This document shows, one piece after another, positions 12,089 through 26,148 of a stretch of DNA of 64,000 nt. The stretch is from Tillus elongatus (Eukaryota; Arthropoda; Insecta; Coleoptera; Cleridae): assembly GCA_964006375.1 (NCBI GenBank), contig OZ023266.1, positions 12,887,565 to 12,951,564 of the forward strand, written 5' to 3'. Numbering within the stretch: position 1 is the first letter of the stretch; the number at the start of each line of letters is the position of its first letter. The translations under genes and the position numbers were made by a program. The notes under the pieces are model-generated. The model was given only the letters and a program-made list of their open reading frames with translations. It was not told where the DNA came from and did not search any database.

Positions 12089-12129
12089 TGAGTTTGTAGT
12101 TTATGTATATAAATAGGAAAATTTTGCCC

Positions 12130-12215
12130 ATACAGTTAGTTTAGCAACAGCTACTGATGAAGGCAACTTCGTTGTCGAAATGCGTATCTGGTGCATAACT
12201 CACTGCTATTATTTT
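12130..12215 (+). ncRNA. Hammerhead ribozyme motif 1 (PLE leader type)
   Basis: Core CTGATGA at 12154-12160, stem II GGCAA/TTGTC closed over CTTCG, and GAAA at 12177-12180. A short stem III (ATGC/GCAT) follows, then an ATA cleavage-type triplet. Stem I next to the core pairs poorly, so activity is uncertain. Hammerhead motifs in Penelope-like leaders are known. Confidence 0.6.
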
Positions 12216-13189
12216 TGTTGTTTTTGGGGTGATTCCGCTTTTTGTTTCAGTTTCCAGCCACAGTGTCCAACCTCAGTCCTTTAGAAGAATATATATTTGA
12301 ATGTTAATTTACTTTCAGTATTTCTGAATGACAGTATTTCAGTCAAAATAAAAAATTTCTACGTCAAGATGAATTTGTGAGAGCAAAAAATAACTTCATC
12401 AATCAATAAATTACAAAATATAAAGAATACAGATTCTCATCTTTTTATCCCAAAGCTTCTCGATTTACACGCAAAAGCTTTTTACTGTAAAGCTCCGCAG
12501 AGCGCTGCTAGTAATATTACCCAATTAGAGTAACATCAGTCTTATAAAATATCTTTTTATTTTTGTTTATAAAATAATAAAATGTATTTTTTTTTTCGAA
12601 CGGCAAGAAATATAAACTTTAAATTTGGTGGTTTTCTATAACTTGACATATACCATGATAATAGTCAACAAAAACTACTGCTGCTATTTGAAAAAAAAAT
12701 ATCGATTGAGTCGTATCTAAATTTTGCGACAGACTGTTTTGCCGAACTCTTCATCAGCCGATTTGAGAGTGACTTTGCTGGACCGGTGAAATATTTTATT
12801 AGGGTATTGCTGAGATATATAGATGATATTTTTGCCATATTTGACCTTAGTAAATATAAAATCAATTATTTTGCTAATAAGTTGAACATCAGGTTCCTTT
12901 CAATCAAGTTCACTTACGAAATGCAGAACAACGACCATCAAAAAGGTCATTTCTGTCCTTTTCTTATAAAAGGCTTAGACAACATATTCAAAGATAATGA
13001 CTCGATAGTTGTTTATAAAGTTGATAATTTGAAAAGCCTTTTGTGTGGACCAGAGGATACTATTGAATTCCGAAAAAATACTATATATCAAATATCTTAT
13101 AATAATTGCGACAAGATCTATATTGGGCAAACGCGGAGATCAATAACAACAAGATTCAAGGAGTACATAGCTTATTTCAGATTCCATAG

Positions 13190-13625
13190 AGCACGGCTAG
13201 ATGTATTCTTACCATAATTAGGAACGCAGACCGGTTTCGCTCTAATTAGAGCTCGTCAGTGCGCTATACTAATTACAACGAGAACACACCTATACAATAA
13301 TACCGCTATGGTAACCAGCCCCATAGAACATTGTGAAATGTACGACGGGGTCACTATCTCGCTGAAGAACCAGGTAGTATGTAGTCACGGCAGCTCCAAT
13401 TAACAGAAAATGTTGTAAATAGAGACTGTGTACAACCAACCAACAATTTTTGCAAATTGTAAGCAACGGCCCATTTATTCCCTAGAATACAATGTTCCAG
13501 GAGGCTGGCTTCCATAGCTGTATTATTTTATAGGTGTATTCTAGCTGTAGTTTATATAGTGCACTAACGCGCTCTAATTAGAGCTAAACCGGCCTGAGTT
13601 TCTAATTATGGTGAGAATAAATATA
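13190..13625. repeat. Foldback (inverted-terminal) element 1
   Basis: The left arm at 13191-13245 (ATTCTTACCATAATTAGGAA, then CGGTTTCGCTCTAATTAGAGC) is inverted at 13568-13625. The 14-base palindrome GCTCTAATTAGAGC sits at the inner edge of each arm. Between the arms lie further inverted blocks, one of which (13437-13486) pairs with 13643-13700. No transposase is visible, so it is a non-autonomous element or MITE. Confidence 0.65.
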
Positions 13626-13703
13626 GCCTTACATACGTTGTCTCTATATCGGGGAAGAAATGGGCCAGGGCTGACAATTTACAAAAATTGTTGGTTGGTT
13701 GTA

Positions 13704-15280
13704 CAGGGTGGCTCAAATTCAAGCCTCATCATTGGGGTCTCGGAAACTGTAAGAGATACAACGTCGGTTAAATTATGGCAAAGTTGCGTAATTTGATGCT
13801 GAGCAAAATGCAGTTTAGAAAATTAGAAAATTCCGAATACTTCCGGTGATAATCGGAAGAAACCGAAAACTCATAAAATATGTTTTTTTTCTGACGTTAC
13901 TTAAAAAGATATAACAAAATAAATCCCACTTTATCAAGGTCACTTTTCCTCTCCTACAAGATGGCGTTTTCAATTTTGAAATCCCATGTTTCGTCTTTCA
14001 GAACCCATCATCAACTCCATTTTTTCAAATGCGGCGCTGGATTTTTTATTTCATATGTTGTTACCTTTGGACTACCTTAAAACAATGCCTCATCACAACT
14101 TTTGAATTGCAAACGTTTTGATAACAAAAAATAACATTTTCAGTATTTCTTGAAAATATTTATTGCTTACTTAACTTTTAAAATGGACAAATTAAAAAAC
14201 CTAAAGTAAATGCTCGAATAAGCCCCCTTGGATTTCTTTGAATTTTTGCATACGTCTTCGCAGATTGTTCGTAACAGCCCGGTGGATTATTCTTCCTCTT
14301 TCTAGTAGAGCTGTGAATTTTAACACCAACTTTTGGCGCAAAATGTTTATATCATTCGGAAAAGTATCCTTGAATAAGCGATTTTTCAAGAATCTCAATA
14401 AAAAATAATCCAGCGGGGACAAATCAGGACTTCTGCCAGGCCAGCCTACAACTTCTTGGTTTTCAATCCATTGATTGGGAAATGTTTCATTAAGAAACTC
14501 GATTACTGCCCTTTCATTATGGGGTGGTGCACCATTCTGTTGCCACCACAGCTGCCGTAGCATATTCAACGGTTCATCTTCAAGCGCATCGAATATATAA
14601 TTAGGGATTAAATTAGGATACCGTTCAGTATTTAAGTTTCCATCATAAATAACTGGCCCTAAGATTTCGGTTCGATACGTTCCAACCCAAACATTGAATG
14701 GTTTTCGTCCCTGTCTTCGAACTTGCGGATTTTGGTACGGATTTTCTACTGCATAATAATGCTAATTGTTTCAGTTAAAAAGGCCGCTTGTGGAAAAATT
14801 ACGTTTATCTGTCTAGATGATCTTATTTAAGAAATCATCATCTTGATGCATTTTTCCATCAAGCCAATTGCAGAATTCAAGCCTTCTGTCCCTGTCTCCT
14901 GGTCTTAGTTCTTGACAAACATGAAGTTTAAAGGGATGATACTTATGTTTTTTGAAAACCTTCCGAATTCGGCTTCTAGTCATATTCGGTTCTGAAGCAA
15001 ATTGCCGTGTTAAACCACGAGGATTTTCCGTAACCTTTAACAAAACGTTTTGGCGAAATATCTTTGACATGTTATCGCAAAATATTACAGTAATAAAAGA
15101 TTGCATAGCATAATTTTATAGCGATACTTACAGCATTTAAAACAGCTTCTTCATCTTCAGCTTCCATTCGTTGGCCGTACGAATTTCTAGGTTTACCAAA
15201 ACTACCAAAGAGACCTAAATTTTTGTTCAAATTGTTAAAATATGAATAATGGGGTTGTGGACGCTCGGGGTATACCGTTC
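13704..15280 (-). mobile_element. Mariner-like element 2, broken transposase
   Basis: The right terminus CAGGGTGGCTCAAATTC begins at 13704 after TA. The transposase is read on the minus strand. N-terminal part about 15240-14813: HTH with SRIRKVFKKHKYHPFK, then ELRPGDRDRRLEFCNW. At the first catalytic Asp the preceding codon is a TAG stop (near 14811). The second position is QQNGAPPH (near 14536), so Asp is replaced by Asn. The third is SPDLSPLDYFL (near 14427), with 36 residues between positions two and three. The frame is broken several times, so this is a pseudogene. The left end of the element (near 15280) has no clear terminus and abuts another foldback repeat. Confidence 0.75.
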
Positions 15281-15282
15281 TC

Positions 15283-15446
15283 TAGATGCATTCTCACCAC
15301 AATTAGAACCGTAGACCGGTTTTGCTCTAATTAGAGCTCGTCAGTACGGCATACTAATTGTAGCGAAAATACAGCTATAAAGTACTGACGAGCTCTAATT
15401 AGAGCGAAACCGGTCTACGGTTCTAATTGTGGTGAGAATGCATCTG
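15283..15446. repeat. Foldback element 2, near-perfect 65 bp inverted arms
   Basis: The arms at about 15283-15350 and 15383-15446 are nearly perfect reverse complements and include GCTCTAATTAGAGC and ATTCTCACCACAATTAGAAC. The spacer is only about 30-40 bases. The flanking sequence CCTTACATACGTTG after the right arm also follows element 1. This is a shortened relative of 13190-13625. Confidence 0.75.
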
Positions 15447-15620
15447 GCCTTACATACGTTGTTCCCATATTAGGGTGGTAGAAATGGGCCAGGGCTGACA
15501 ATGTACTAAATTGTTAGTTGGTTGTGTACAGTCTCTATTTTTTAACACTTCGTGTTATTTGGAGCTGGCGTGACAACATACTACTTGGTTCCGCAACTAG
15601 GTGGCGGCACGTTGCTTCGT
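15447..15620 (-). repeat. Foldback-family flank, inverse of 13321-13460
   Basis: AGAAATGGGCCAGGGCTGAC matches 13658-13677 directly. The part at 15500-15610 is the reverse complement of 13340-13450 (block around CAAGTAGTATGTTGTCACGC on the minus strand). No coding potential. Confidence 0.6.
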
Positions 15621-15994
15621 GTCTTACCACTCACTTAGTTTTGGCCAAATAGTATCTTTCTATCTGCCTGTCATTAAAGTTTAATAAATTTCACTTATGA
15701 ATCGAGCATACAAAACTACACTGTTCCGCAGGCTGCACTGTATGAATTATACTGAAGGTTGAAGCTAGGTTAAAGAAATAGAGGTTATAATGACTTATTG
15801 TATTGAATTATATTCTGTCAATCCCCAATCTTATAACATGTGCTTTTAACTATGATGAAAACAAGTTTTGTTCAGCTTAAAACTGTTTTATCGTCTTTCA
15901 TTAAACACAATGATTAAAACAATGAAAAACAGGTTTCAACACTGTTTATTGTTTTTTTTTGTTCAAAATAAAAGAAACATGTGCCTTGCCAACC

Positions 15995-16105
15995 CTGGTT
16001 GCATCATCAGTTATTGAGAAAGATACACCGATATAGCATCATGCGGAGTTTCATTATCCAGTATTTCATCATTCTGTATAGCATCACCGATATTGCATCA
16101 TTTTA
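15995..16105 (+). mobile_element. PLE leader remnant A2, left part
   Basis: GCATCAT-rich repeats like those at 11975-12088. It ends exactly where a TA-core repeat starts (CATCATTTT then AGTGAATTTTT). The continuation of the leader is found at 18288. Confidence 0.55.
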
Positions 16106-16238
16106 GTGAATTTTTATTTAAAACAAATCACTAATAGAGAGGTATCGATGGTGAGACTTTGCAAACATTTTTTCAAATGAGCTCGAATTAGGACCCCTAG
16201 AACCCATATCCGGGGTCAGTTTCAATTTTTATATGTTT

Positions 16239-16320
<82 letters not shown>

Positions 16321-16665
16321 CCGTCTGATAACTCAAAAAATAATTAACCGATTTAAATGAAACTCGACAAGTGTCTTTCTTTTGTTATTGGCTTGGATGA
16401 GTTCGTTATCCAGGAAAATCGGTCAGGGTTTTCCGGCAAAATTTTGAATTTTTTTTCCAAAAAAATGTTTTTCTCCGAAAATAACAAAGCTCTTTTAATG
16501 AGATTTACTACATATGTTGCCTTCGGAAAGGCCTTACTACACACCAAAATTCAATTTTCTAAGTTTATAGAAAATTGAGTTACTCACATTTTAAATTTTC
16601 TTTCAAAAAAAATTTTTTCTCCGAAAATTACAAAGCTATTTTAATGAAATTGGGTGGATATCTTG
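16106..16665 (-). repeat. TA-core repeat copy, (TA)n at 16243-16316, GGGACGC end missing
   Basis: Hairpin end AGTGAATTTTTATTTAAAAC at 16109, family block GAGAGGTATCGATGGTGAGA, then CCATATCCGGGGTCAG before the tract and CGTCTGATAACTCAAAAAAT after it. Homology fades near 16665, before the LINE fragment. Confidence 0.7.
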
Positions 16666-16825
16666 TTTATATTTGGTTACCTGCGACTTTGACCCTTAAA
16701 AGCTTTATCTATGGCTAAAATCCTTTACATGTACTATTTTCAGATTTCTCGCATTGTAAACTGACGTCCAAACTGTGACACATTACATAGAGTAACACTT
16801 ATAAGAAGTAACACAATGGTTTTAT

Positions 16826-17650
16826 ATGTTGTGTATTGTGTGTTGCCTAAGATATCATCAGCAGGTCCCGTTCCAACACTATAGGATTAAAACTTGTATC
16901 CTCAAAAGGAGCTCGCAAAACCAAAGATGTATCGTCAGCAAACAGGGTTGTCTTATGGCGCAATACTTCAGACAGTTCGTTAATATAAAGCAAGAACAAG
17001 ACTGGCCCATGGATTGGGCCCTGAGGCACACCTCGTTCTATAATCTTCCACTCAGATGCCAGAAATACCCCTGTCCTATAATCATTAAAAGCCACACATT
17101 GTTTCCTGTCTAATAGGTATGACTTCATTAAATTCAGCGAGACTCCCCTAAAACCTACCTAGCAATTCCAACTTAACTAACAGTGTGTTGTGTGACACGC
17201 TATCAAAAGCTTTAGATAAATCTAGCATCATACGCATTGTGCTTTTACACTTATTTAGTCCCTCTGTAATTTCCTTGATAACTTGAAATATTGCCCTGTT
17301 AGTTGACGTTTTCTTAATATAGCCATTTTAATTCTCACTAAATATTTTGTGTTTCTCTAAAAAAGCCACTATTCGCTTACATAGAATTATTTGTATTATT
17401 TTTGCTATATTCTAAATTAGTGAGATAGGTCTATAATTGGTAAGTAGAGATATGTCCCCACTCTTATGTATCAGAATCACTAGTGAGTTCTTCAGGTGAT
17501 CCGGAAATAATCCCTGAGCCAGGCATGAGTTAATGATATGTGCTAATGTCTTGACTAAAACATCAGCAGATTCTTTCAGCAGCCTTACCGGAATCTCGTC
17601 AAAACCTACTGAATTGGTGTTTCTAAGTTTTGCCAAAAAAAAAACCAAAT
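16826..17650 (-). mobile_element. Non-LTR retrotransposon RT fragment (second LINE family)
   Basis: Minus-strand frames at 17648-17412 and 17128-16847 carry RT blocks in order: SVGFDEIPVRLLK, GDISLLTNYRPISLI, a DLSKAFD block in broken frame near 17225, GVPQGPIHGPVLFLLYINEL and FADDTSLV. The arrangement is that of a Jockey/CR1-like RT. Stops and frameshifts separate the pieces. Endonuclease and 3' end are absent. It lies between two TA-core repeats. Confidence 0.75.
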
Positions 17651-17667
17651 TGCTTATCCTTTAACCA

Positions 17668-17766
17668 AAATATTAGTGAATTTTTATTTAAAAAAATTCA
17701 GTAATAGAGAGGTATCGATGGTGAGAATTTGCACAAATTTTTTCAAATGAGCGCGAATTAGGACCC

Positions 17767-17852
<86 letters not shown>

Positions 17853-18287
17853 GATAACTCAAAAATTAATTAACCGATTTCGATTAAACTCGGCAAGTGC
17901 CTTTCTTTTATTAATGGCTTGAATGAGTTCGTTAGCCAGGAAAATCGGAAAGGATTTTCCGGGAACATTTTTTTCCCCGAAAATTACAAAGCTGTTTTAA
18001 TGAAATTTAAAGGGTATGTTGCCCTGGGAGAGACCTTACTACGTATCAAAATTCAACTTTCTAAGTTTACAAAAAATTAAGTTATTCAAATTTTGATTTG
18101 TTTTTCGGAAATTTTTTTTTCCAAAAATTACAACGGCATTTAAATGAAATTTGGTGTATATGTTTCCTTAGGAATAACCCAACTACGTACAAAAATTAAA
18201 CTTTCTAAGTTTATAGAAAATTGAGTTATTCAAAATTGAAGCATTTAATAAAAATTCACTACCATGACGCACTTGCTGCGTCCCGAA
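17668..18287 (-). repeat. TA-core repeat, complete copy, (TA)n 17768-17850
   Basis: Both ends are present: the hairpin end (TTAGTGAATTTTTATTTAAA) at 17669 and the conserved end ACGCACTTGCTGCGTCCCG at 18265-18283. The middle holds the tract and two imperfect copies of a block around GAAATTACAAAG. No reading frame. Confidence 0.75.
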
Positions 18288-18484
18288 CTTTTTAGTGTAT
18301 AGTTTAGGCATATAAAAGGGATAATTTTGTCCATGTAGTTAGTTTAGCAACAGCTACTGATGATGGCAACTTCATTGTCGAAATACGTATCTAGCGGATA
18401 ACTATCTGTTATTATTTTTGTGTTTTTTTGGGGTGATTCTGCTTTTTGCCTGAGTTTCCAGTTATAGTGTCCAAACTCGGTCTT
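18288..18484 (+). mobile_element. PLE leader remnant A2, right part, with hammerhead motif 2
   Basis: TATA-like ATATAAAAG at 18310-18318, then TTAGTTTAGCAACAGCTACT as in 12137-12156, the hammerhead core and a T-rich stretch with GGGGTGATTCTGC. It parallels 12095-12290. Homology ends near 18484, before a short run of three ACTAATAAG units (18500-18525). Confidence 0.65.
18333..18412 (+). ncRNA. Hammerhead ribozyme motif 2 (PLE leader type)
   Basis: CTGATGA at 18357-18363, stem II GGCAA/TTGTC, and GAAA at 18380-18383. Stem I can form further out as AACAG with CTGTT. Weak pairing next to the core leaves activity open. Confidence 0.55.
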
Positions 18485-18529
18485 CTATCTGTATAATAAG
18501 ACTAATAAGACTAATAAGACAGTATAATT

Positions 18530-19759
<1,230 letters not shown>

Positions 19760-19785
19760 AAAACGACAATTTTAGTCAACTAGAT

Positions 19786-19929
19786 ATGGATAAGTTGCAA
19801 TTTGAATTTACAATAGTCGCTTCTCCGAAAGACGAGAAGTCAAATACAATTGCCATAACCTCAATAAAAACAGAAGATGGATTGAGGTATGTTTTAAAAA
19901 AAGAGAAAACAATAAAACAAGCGTTGTAA
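19786..19929 (+). CDS. Short frame between 5' LTR and pol (possible gag remnant)
   Basis: ATG at 19786, stop at 19927-19929, 47 codons. It starts MDKLQFEFTI and is lysine-rich. It has no CCHC knuckle and no recognisable capsid homology, so I cannot show that it derives from gag. It lies in a different frame from pol. Confidence 0.35.
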   Translation: MDKLQFEFTIVASPKDEKSNTIAITSIKTEDGLRYVLKKEKTIKQAL

Positions 19930-19933
19930 GTAA

Positions 19934-22189
19934 CAACTCAGTGCTAGAGGTAGAATTGAACGCAGAGAAAAAAAACTAAAAATCACACCATTAGTCAAAA
20001 TCAAAATATTACTAGAAGATAAATTGGAGATAGAAGGGACCTATGACTCAGGGTCTCAGATCTCACTAATAAATTCTAAGTTAATTAGAGTCATAGAAGA
20101 TAAAGATGTAAATAAAATACATTTAAAAACGGCTAATGGTGTGAAGAGAACAAATGGTTTAACAACTATTAAAATAAAAGTTTTTGATATTGAAAAATTA
20201 ACAGATGTGCATATTATTGAAAGAGATGATTTTGAAAACTTTATTATAGGATTAGATATGATAAAAAAATTCAAACTAGTCCAAGATGAAAATTTGGAGA
20301 TACAACAAGTAGGAGATATAAAGATAAAAACGGTTAATACAAGTTATGAACCAAAACAGATAGAAATGTATTCAGTGAATTTTAATGAACATGTGAAAGA
20401 GAACGAATTTGAAATAAAAATTAATCACTTGGATGCAAATAAAAAAACACAAATAAAAAATCTAATAGAAGAATATAAGAGTGTGTTTGCAAAAGATAAG
20501 TATGACATAGGCACTGTAAAAGATTATGAAGCTCGGATAGATCTATTAGTTGATAAATATTGCAGCAAGAGACCATACAGATGCACAATAGAAGACAGAA
20601 AAGAAATTGAAGAACAAATTGCAAATCTTTTAAAGAGAAACCTCATTGAGGAATCGTACAGTCCATTTGCAGCACCAGTAACGCTAGCATTTAAAAAAGA
20701 TGAAAACAAGAAATCTAGACTCTGCATTGACTTTAGAGATTTAAATAAAATAATATCACCACAAGCTCAACCATTTCCAATAATAGATGATTTGATAGTA
20801 AAGACTAGAAATTGTAAATATTTCACAACATTAGACATAAACTCGGCTTTTTGGTCTATTCCGCTCCGAATTGAAGACAGAAGTAAAACAGGTTTTGTTA
20901 CACAAGATGCACACTTTCAATGGACCTGTCTCCCATTTGGCTTAAAAACATCACCGGCAATTTTCCAACGAATTCTAAGCAATATCTTAAGAAAACATAG
21001 ACTAACAGGATTTTCTATAAATTATATTGATGATATATTAATATATTCTTCGTCATTCGAGGAACATGTGGAACATATAAAACAAATATTAGAGGCAATA
21101 ACAAAAGAAGGTTTTAGATTGAAATTAAAAAAATGTACGTTCGCCTCGGATTCAGTGAAATACTTGGGCCATATAATCCAGAACAATTCGGTAAGACCAG
21201 TTAAAGATAACCTTACTTCAATAAAAGATTTTCCCACTCCAAAAACACAAAAAAATATTAGACAGTTTTTGGGGAAAATAAATTTTTACCATGAGTATAT
21301 ACCAAAAAGTGCAATAATTTTAGATCCGCTACATAAATTACTAAGAAAAAATGAAAAATATATATGGTCGGAAGAATGTGAAAAATCATTTAGGAAAATA
21401 AAAGAACTCTTGTGCTCTCAACCAATATTAGAGATATTTGATAAAGATTTGCCTATAAAAATTTACACAGATGCATCATTAGAAGGTATTGGCGCAGTGC
21501 TTAAACAAGAACAACCAGATAAGAAAGAAAAGCCAGTTGCATATTTCTCAAAAAAGCTTAATGAAATGCAAAAAAGGAAAAAAGCTATATATTTAGAGAG
21601 TCTGGCAATAAAAGAAGCAGTAAAATACTGGCAATACTGGCTAATAGGAAAACCCTTTACAGTATATTCAGATCATAAACCTTTGGAAAATTTAAATATA
21701 AAGGCTAGAACGGACGAAGAACTAGGTGATCTAACATATTATTTATCACAATATGATTTTAAAATAATATATTTACCAGGAAAGAATAATCTAGAAGCGG
21801 ACTGCCTGAGCAGAAACCCAGTGTTAGATTCAAAAGAGGACAAAGAAGAACTGTTGAGAATAGTTAATTTAATAAAAATAGATGATATAAAGAGAGATCA
21901 AGAGAAAAACCAGACAATAAAAAACGGAAATCCAGAAATAATAAAAAAAGATGGAATTTTTTACAAAAAAATAAGAAAAAAAGAGAACATAATTTTATCA
22001 GAGGAATTTAGTAAGAAAATAATAAAAGATGTCCACGAGGAATGGTATCATATAGGTATCAGACAAATGCAAAGAAAAATTAGCACGGTATACACAGCGA
22101 AAAATCTAACAAGAGATATCAAAGAAGCATGTCAAAATTGTGAGGTATGTAAAAAAAAAAATCGAGAGGTCAAGGAAAATACGGGTTAA
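19934..22189 (+). CDS. Ty3/Gypsy pol: protease, reverse transcriptase, RNase H, integrase N-terminus
   Basis: An open frame of about 751 codons. It opens after a stop at 19931; no clear start codon lies before the protease. Domains in order: aspartic protease with DSGSQISLIN (near 20045) and the IIGLDMI flap-side block; RT with LCIDFRDLNK (20722), the conserved TLDINSAFW, LPFGLKTSPAIFQR and the catalytic YIDD (about 21024); RNase H with YTDAS (about 21461) and YSDHKPLE (about 21666); a tether with LSRNP; and the integrase zinc-binding region with paired His and CQNCEVC (about 22033-22155). RT before integrase is the Ty3/Gypsy order. The frame ends at TAATG, where the integrase core continues in another frame. 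No gag domain precedes it. Confidence 0.9.
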   Translation, partial: QLSARGRIERREKKLKITPLVKIKILLEDKLEIEGTYDSGSQISLINSKLIRVIEDKDVNKIHLKTANGVKRTNGLTTIKIKVFDIEKLTDVHIIERDDFENFIIGLDMIKKFKLVQDENLEIQQVGDIKIKTVNTSYEPKQIEMYSVNFNEHVKENEFEIKINHLDANKKTQIKNLIEEYKSVFAKDKYDIGTVKDYEARIDLLVDKYCSKRPYRCTIEDRKEIEEQIANLLKRNLIEESYSPFAAPVTLAFKKDENKKSRLCIDFRDLNKIISPQAQPFPIIDDLIVKTRNCKYFTTLDINSAFWSIPLRIEDRSKTGFVTQDAHFQWTCLPFGLKTSPAIFQRILSNILRKHRLTGFSINYIDDILIYSSSFEEHVEHIKQILEAITKEGFRLKLKKCTFASDSVKYLGHIIQNNSVRPVKDNLTSIKDFPTPKTQKNIRQFLGKINFYHEYIPKSAIILDPLHKLLRKNEKYIWSEECEKSFRKIKELLCSQPILEIFDKDLPIKIYTDASLEGIGAVLKQEQPDKKEKPVAYFSKKLNEMQKRKKAIYLESLAIKEAVKYWQYWLIGKPFTVYSDHKPLENLNIKARTDEELGDLTYYLSQYDFKIIYLPGKNNLEADCLSRNPVLDSKEDKEELLRIVNLIKIDDIKRDQEKNQTIKNGNPEIIKKDGIFYKKIRKKENIILSEEFSKKIIKDVHEEWYHIGIRQMQRKISTVYTAKNLTRDIKEACQNCEVCKKKNREVKENTG

Positions 22190-23019
22190 TGTCGTATTTA
22201 GGACCAGCAACGAAACCGTTCGAAATAATGTCAATAGACACCATTGGCGGCCTCGGTGGATCTAGATCTACAAAAAAATATTTGCATTTGCTAGTGGACC
22301 ACTTTACAAGATATGCTTTCATTTCATCATCAAAAACGCAAAGTGCCAACGATTTTATAAAATTAGTGAAAGATGTGACGGAAACAGATGAAATTGGAGT
22401 GATCCTCACAGATCAATATCCAGGAATCAACTCGAAGGAATTTAAAGAATTCCTGGAAAAAAATAATATAAAACTGATATTTACTGCAGTAAATACACCA
22501 TCTTCCAACGGCTTGAACGAGAGACTTAATCAGACAATAGTAAACAAAATTAGATGTAGAATGAATGAACGGAAAGAGAAAAAAGCTTGGACAACAGTGG
22601 CAAAAGAATGTGTTGAAAAATACAACGAAACAGAACACTCAATAACAGGTTTTGCACCAATTTATTTATTAGATGGCACGAATGTTTCTACGGAACCTGA
22701 TGAAGTAAAGAAAGAAACAGATATGAAAGATTGGATTAGAGATAAAAGACTAGCATTGGAAAATACTATTAGATCACATAATTACAATAAAAAACTATTT
22801 GATAAAAACCGAAAACAACTAGAACTCAATATAGGAGACAAAGTATATATAGAGAACGGTAATAAACTAAATAGAAAAAAATTAGACGAACTACGAATAG
22901 GACCTTTCGAAATAATAGAGAAAATATCAAACACGATATACAAGATAAACACAGGAAGAAAAAAAATCAGAGACAGGCCTATTCCATATAACAAAGCTAA
23001 CACCGATCTCAGAAATTGA
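22189..23019 (+). CDS. Gypsy integrase catalytic core and C-terminal domain
   Basis: 276 codons starting with ATG that overlaps the pol stop by one base (TAATG). The catalytic triad is intact: Asp in MSIDTIG (22237), Asp in ILTDQYPG (22411) and Glu in GLNERLNQT (22519), with 35 residues between the second Asp and Glu. A C-terminal GPF-type module (RIGPFEIIEK, near 22894) is present; I see no chromodomain. Zinc-binding and core parts are normally one protein, so the break is most simply a one-base indel rather than a true second gene. I have not reconstructed it. Confidence 0.85.
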   Translation: MSYLGPATKPFEIMSIDTIGGLGGSRSTKKYLHLLVDHFTRYAFISSSKTQSANDFIKLVKDVTETDEIGVILTDQYPGINSKEFKEFLEKNNIKLIFTAVNTPSSNGLNERLNQTIVNKIRCRMNERKEKKAWTTVAKECVEKYNETEHSITGFAPIYLLDGTNVSTEPDEVKKETDMKDWIRDKRLALENTIRSHNYNKKLFDKNRKQLELNIGDKVYIENGNKLNRKKLDELRIGPFEIIEKISNTIYKINTGRKKIRDRPIPYNKANTDLRN

Positions 23020-23105
23020 AGAAGAAGCAAACAAAGAAGATTTAGAAAAAGATACATAATTCGAGAAGCAGCTGTTGTTGCGAGTTTTCAGCCCAAGGGG
23101 GGAGA

Positions 23106-23441
23106 TGTAAAGAAATACTTTCTTTAATTGAATCTGCCGCGCTACAGTAGTTGGTAGTAGAGATGGTAAGACTGATGAAGACAGTGAGATAGAGACAGAG
23201 AAACAGAGAGAAAATGAAAACACGCGTGTATTGTTTTAAATAATTAAACTAGAAGATTATTTAAAATAAAGTATAATTAGAGGTGTAACGGAGAAAGAAA
23301 CTTTAATTGTCGTTTCTCTTGTTACAGGTAAGGTGTAAATATTGTATATTATTGTAAAATAGTGATTAAAATTAAATACTCTTGTTACAGAGCAACATAA
23401 TTGTTTATTTCTTTGAAAACCCTAAATAATAGAATAATTGT

Positions 23442-23446
<5 letters not shown>
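23106..23446 (+). mobile_element. 3' LTR of Gypsy element
   Basis: Matches 19419-19759. The visible differences are one A/G near 23292 and one C/A near 23424. It is followed directly by (TA)n to 23508. Confidence 0.85.

Positions 23447-23508
<62 letters not shown>
23447..23508. repeat. (TA)n tract between 3' LTR and LINE-1x copy E
   Basis: Pure TA run. It is probably the right half of the tract at 19303-19418 that was split by the Gypsy insertion. Confidence 0.9.

Positions 23509-26148
<2,640 letters not shown>

Larger units (their letters stand above)
11930..13185 (+). mobile_element. Penelope-like element remnant A (leader, hammerhead, RT, GIY-YIG)
   Basis: The frame at 12786-13217 shows RYIDDIFAIF (RT catalytic box, near 12810-12840), the following IKFTYE block, a linker with NLKSLL, and then a GIY-YIG-type endonuclease start: TIYQISYNNCDKIYIGQTRR near 13081-13140. 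RT followed by GIY-YIG is specific to Penelope-like elements. Upstream in-frame residues at 12665-12786 look like the RT palm entry. A TATA-like box (12106-12113) and a hammerhead core (12154-12180) lie 5' of the coding part, as in the leader (pLTR) of PLEs. Most of the N-terminal RT is missing, the EN is cut at about 13185 by a foldback repeat, and a frame break precedes 12786. Confidence 0.75.

Noticed and set aside
12000..12090. CRISPR-like spaced repeats in the GCATCAT region
   Set aside because: The units are short, imperfect and unevenly spaced, and the context is a eukaryotic retroelement leader.
22189..23019. Integrase frame as an independent cellular gene (for example a domesticated integrase)
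   Set aside because: It lies between pol and the polypurine tract of a complete LTR element and completes the integrase of that pol.
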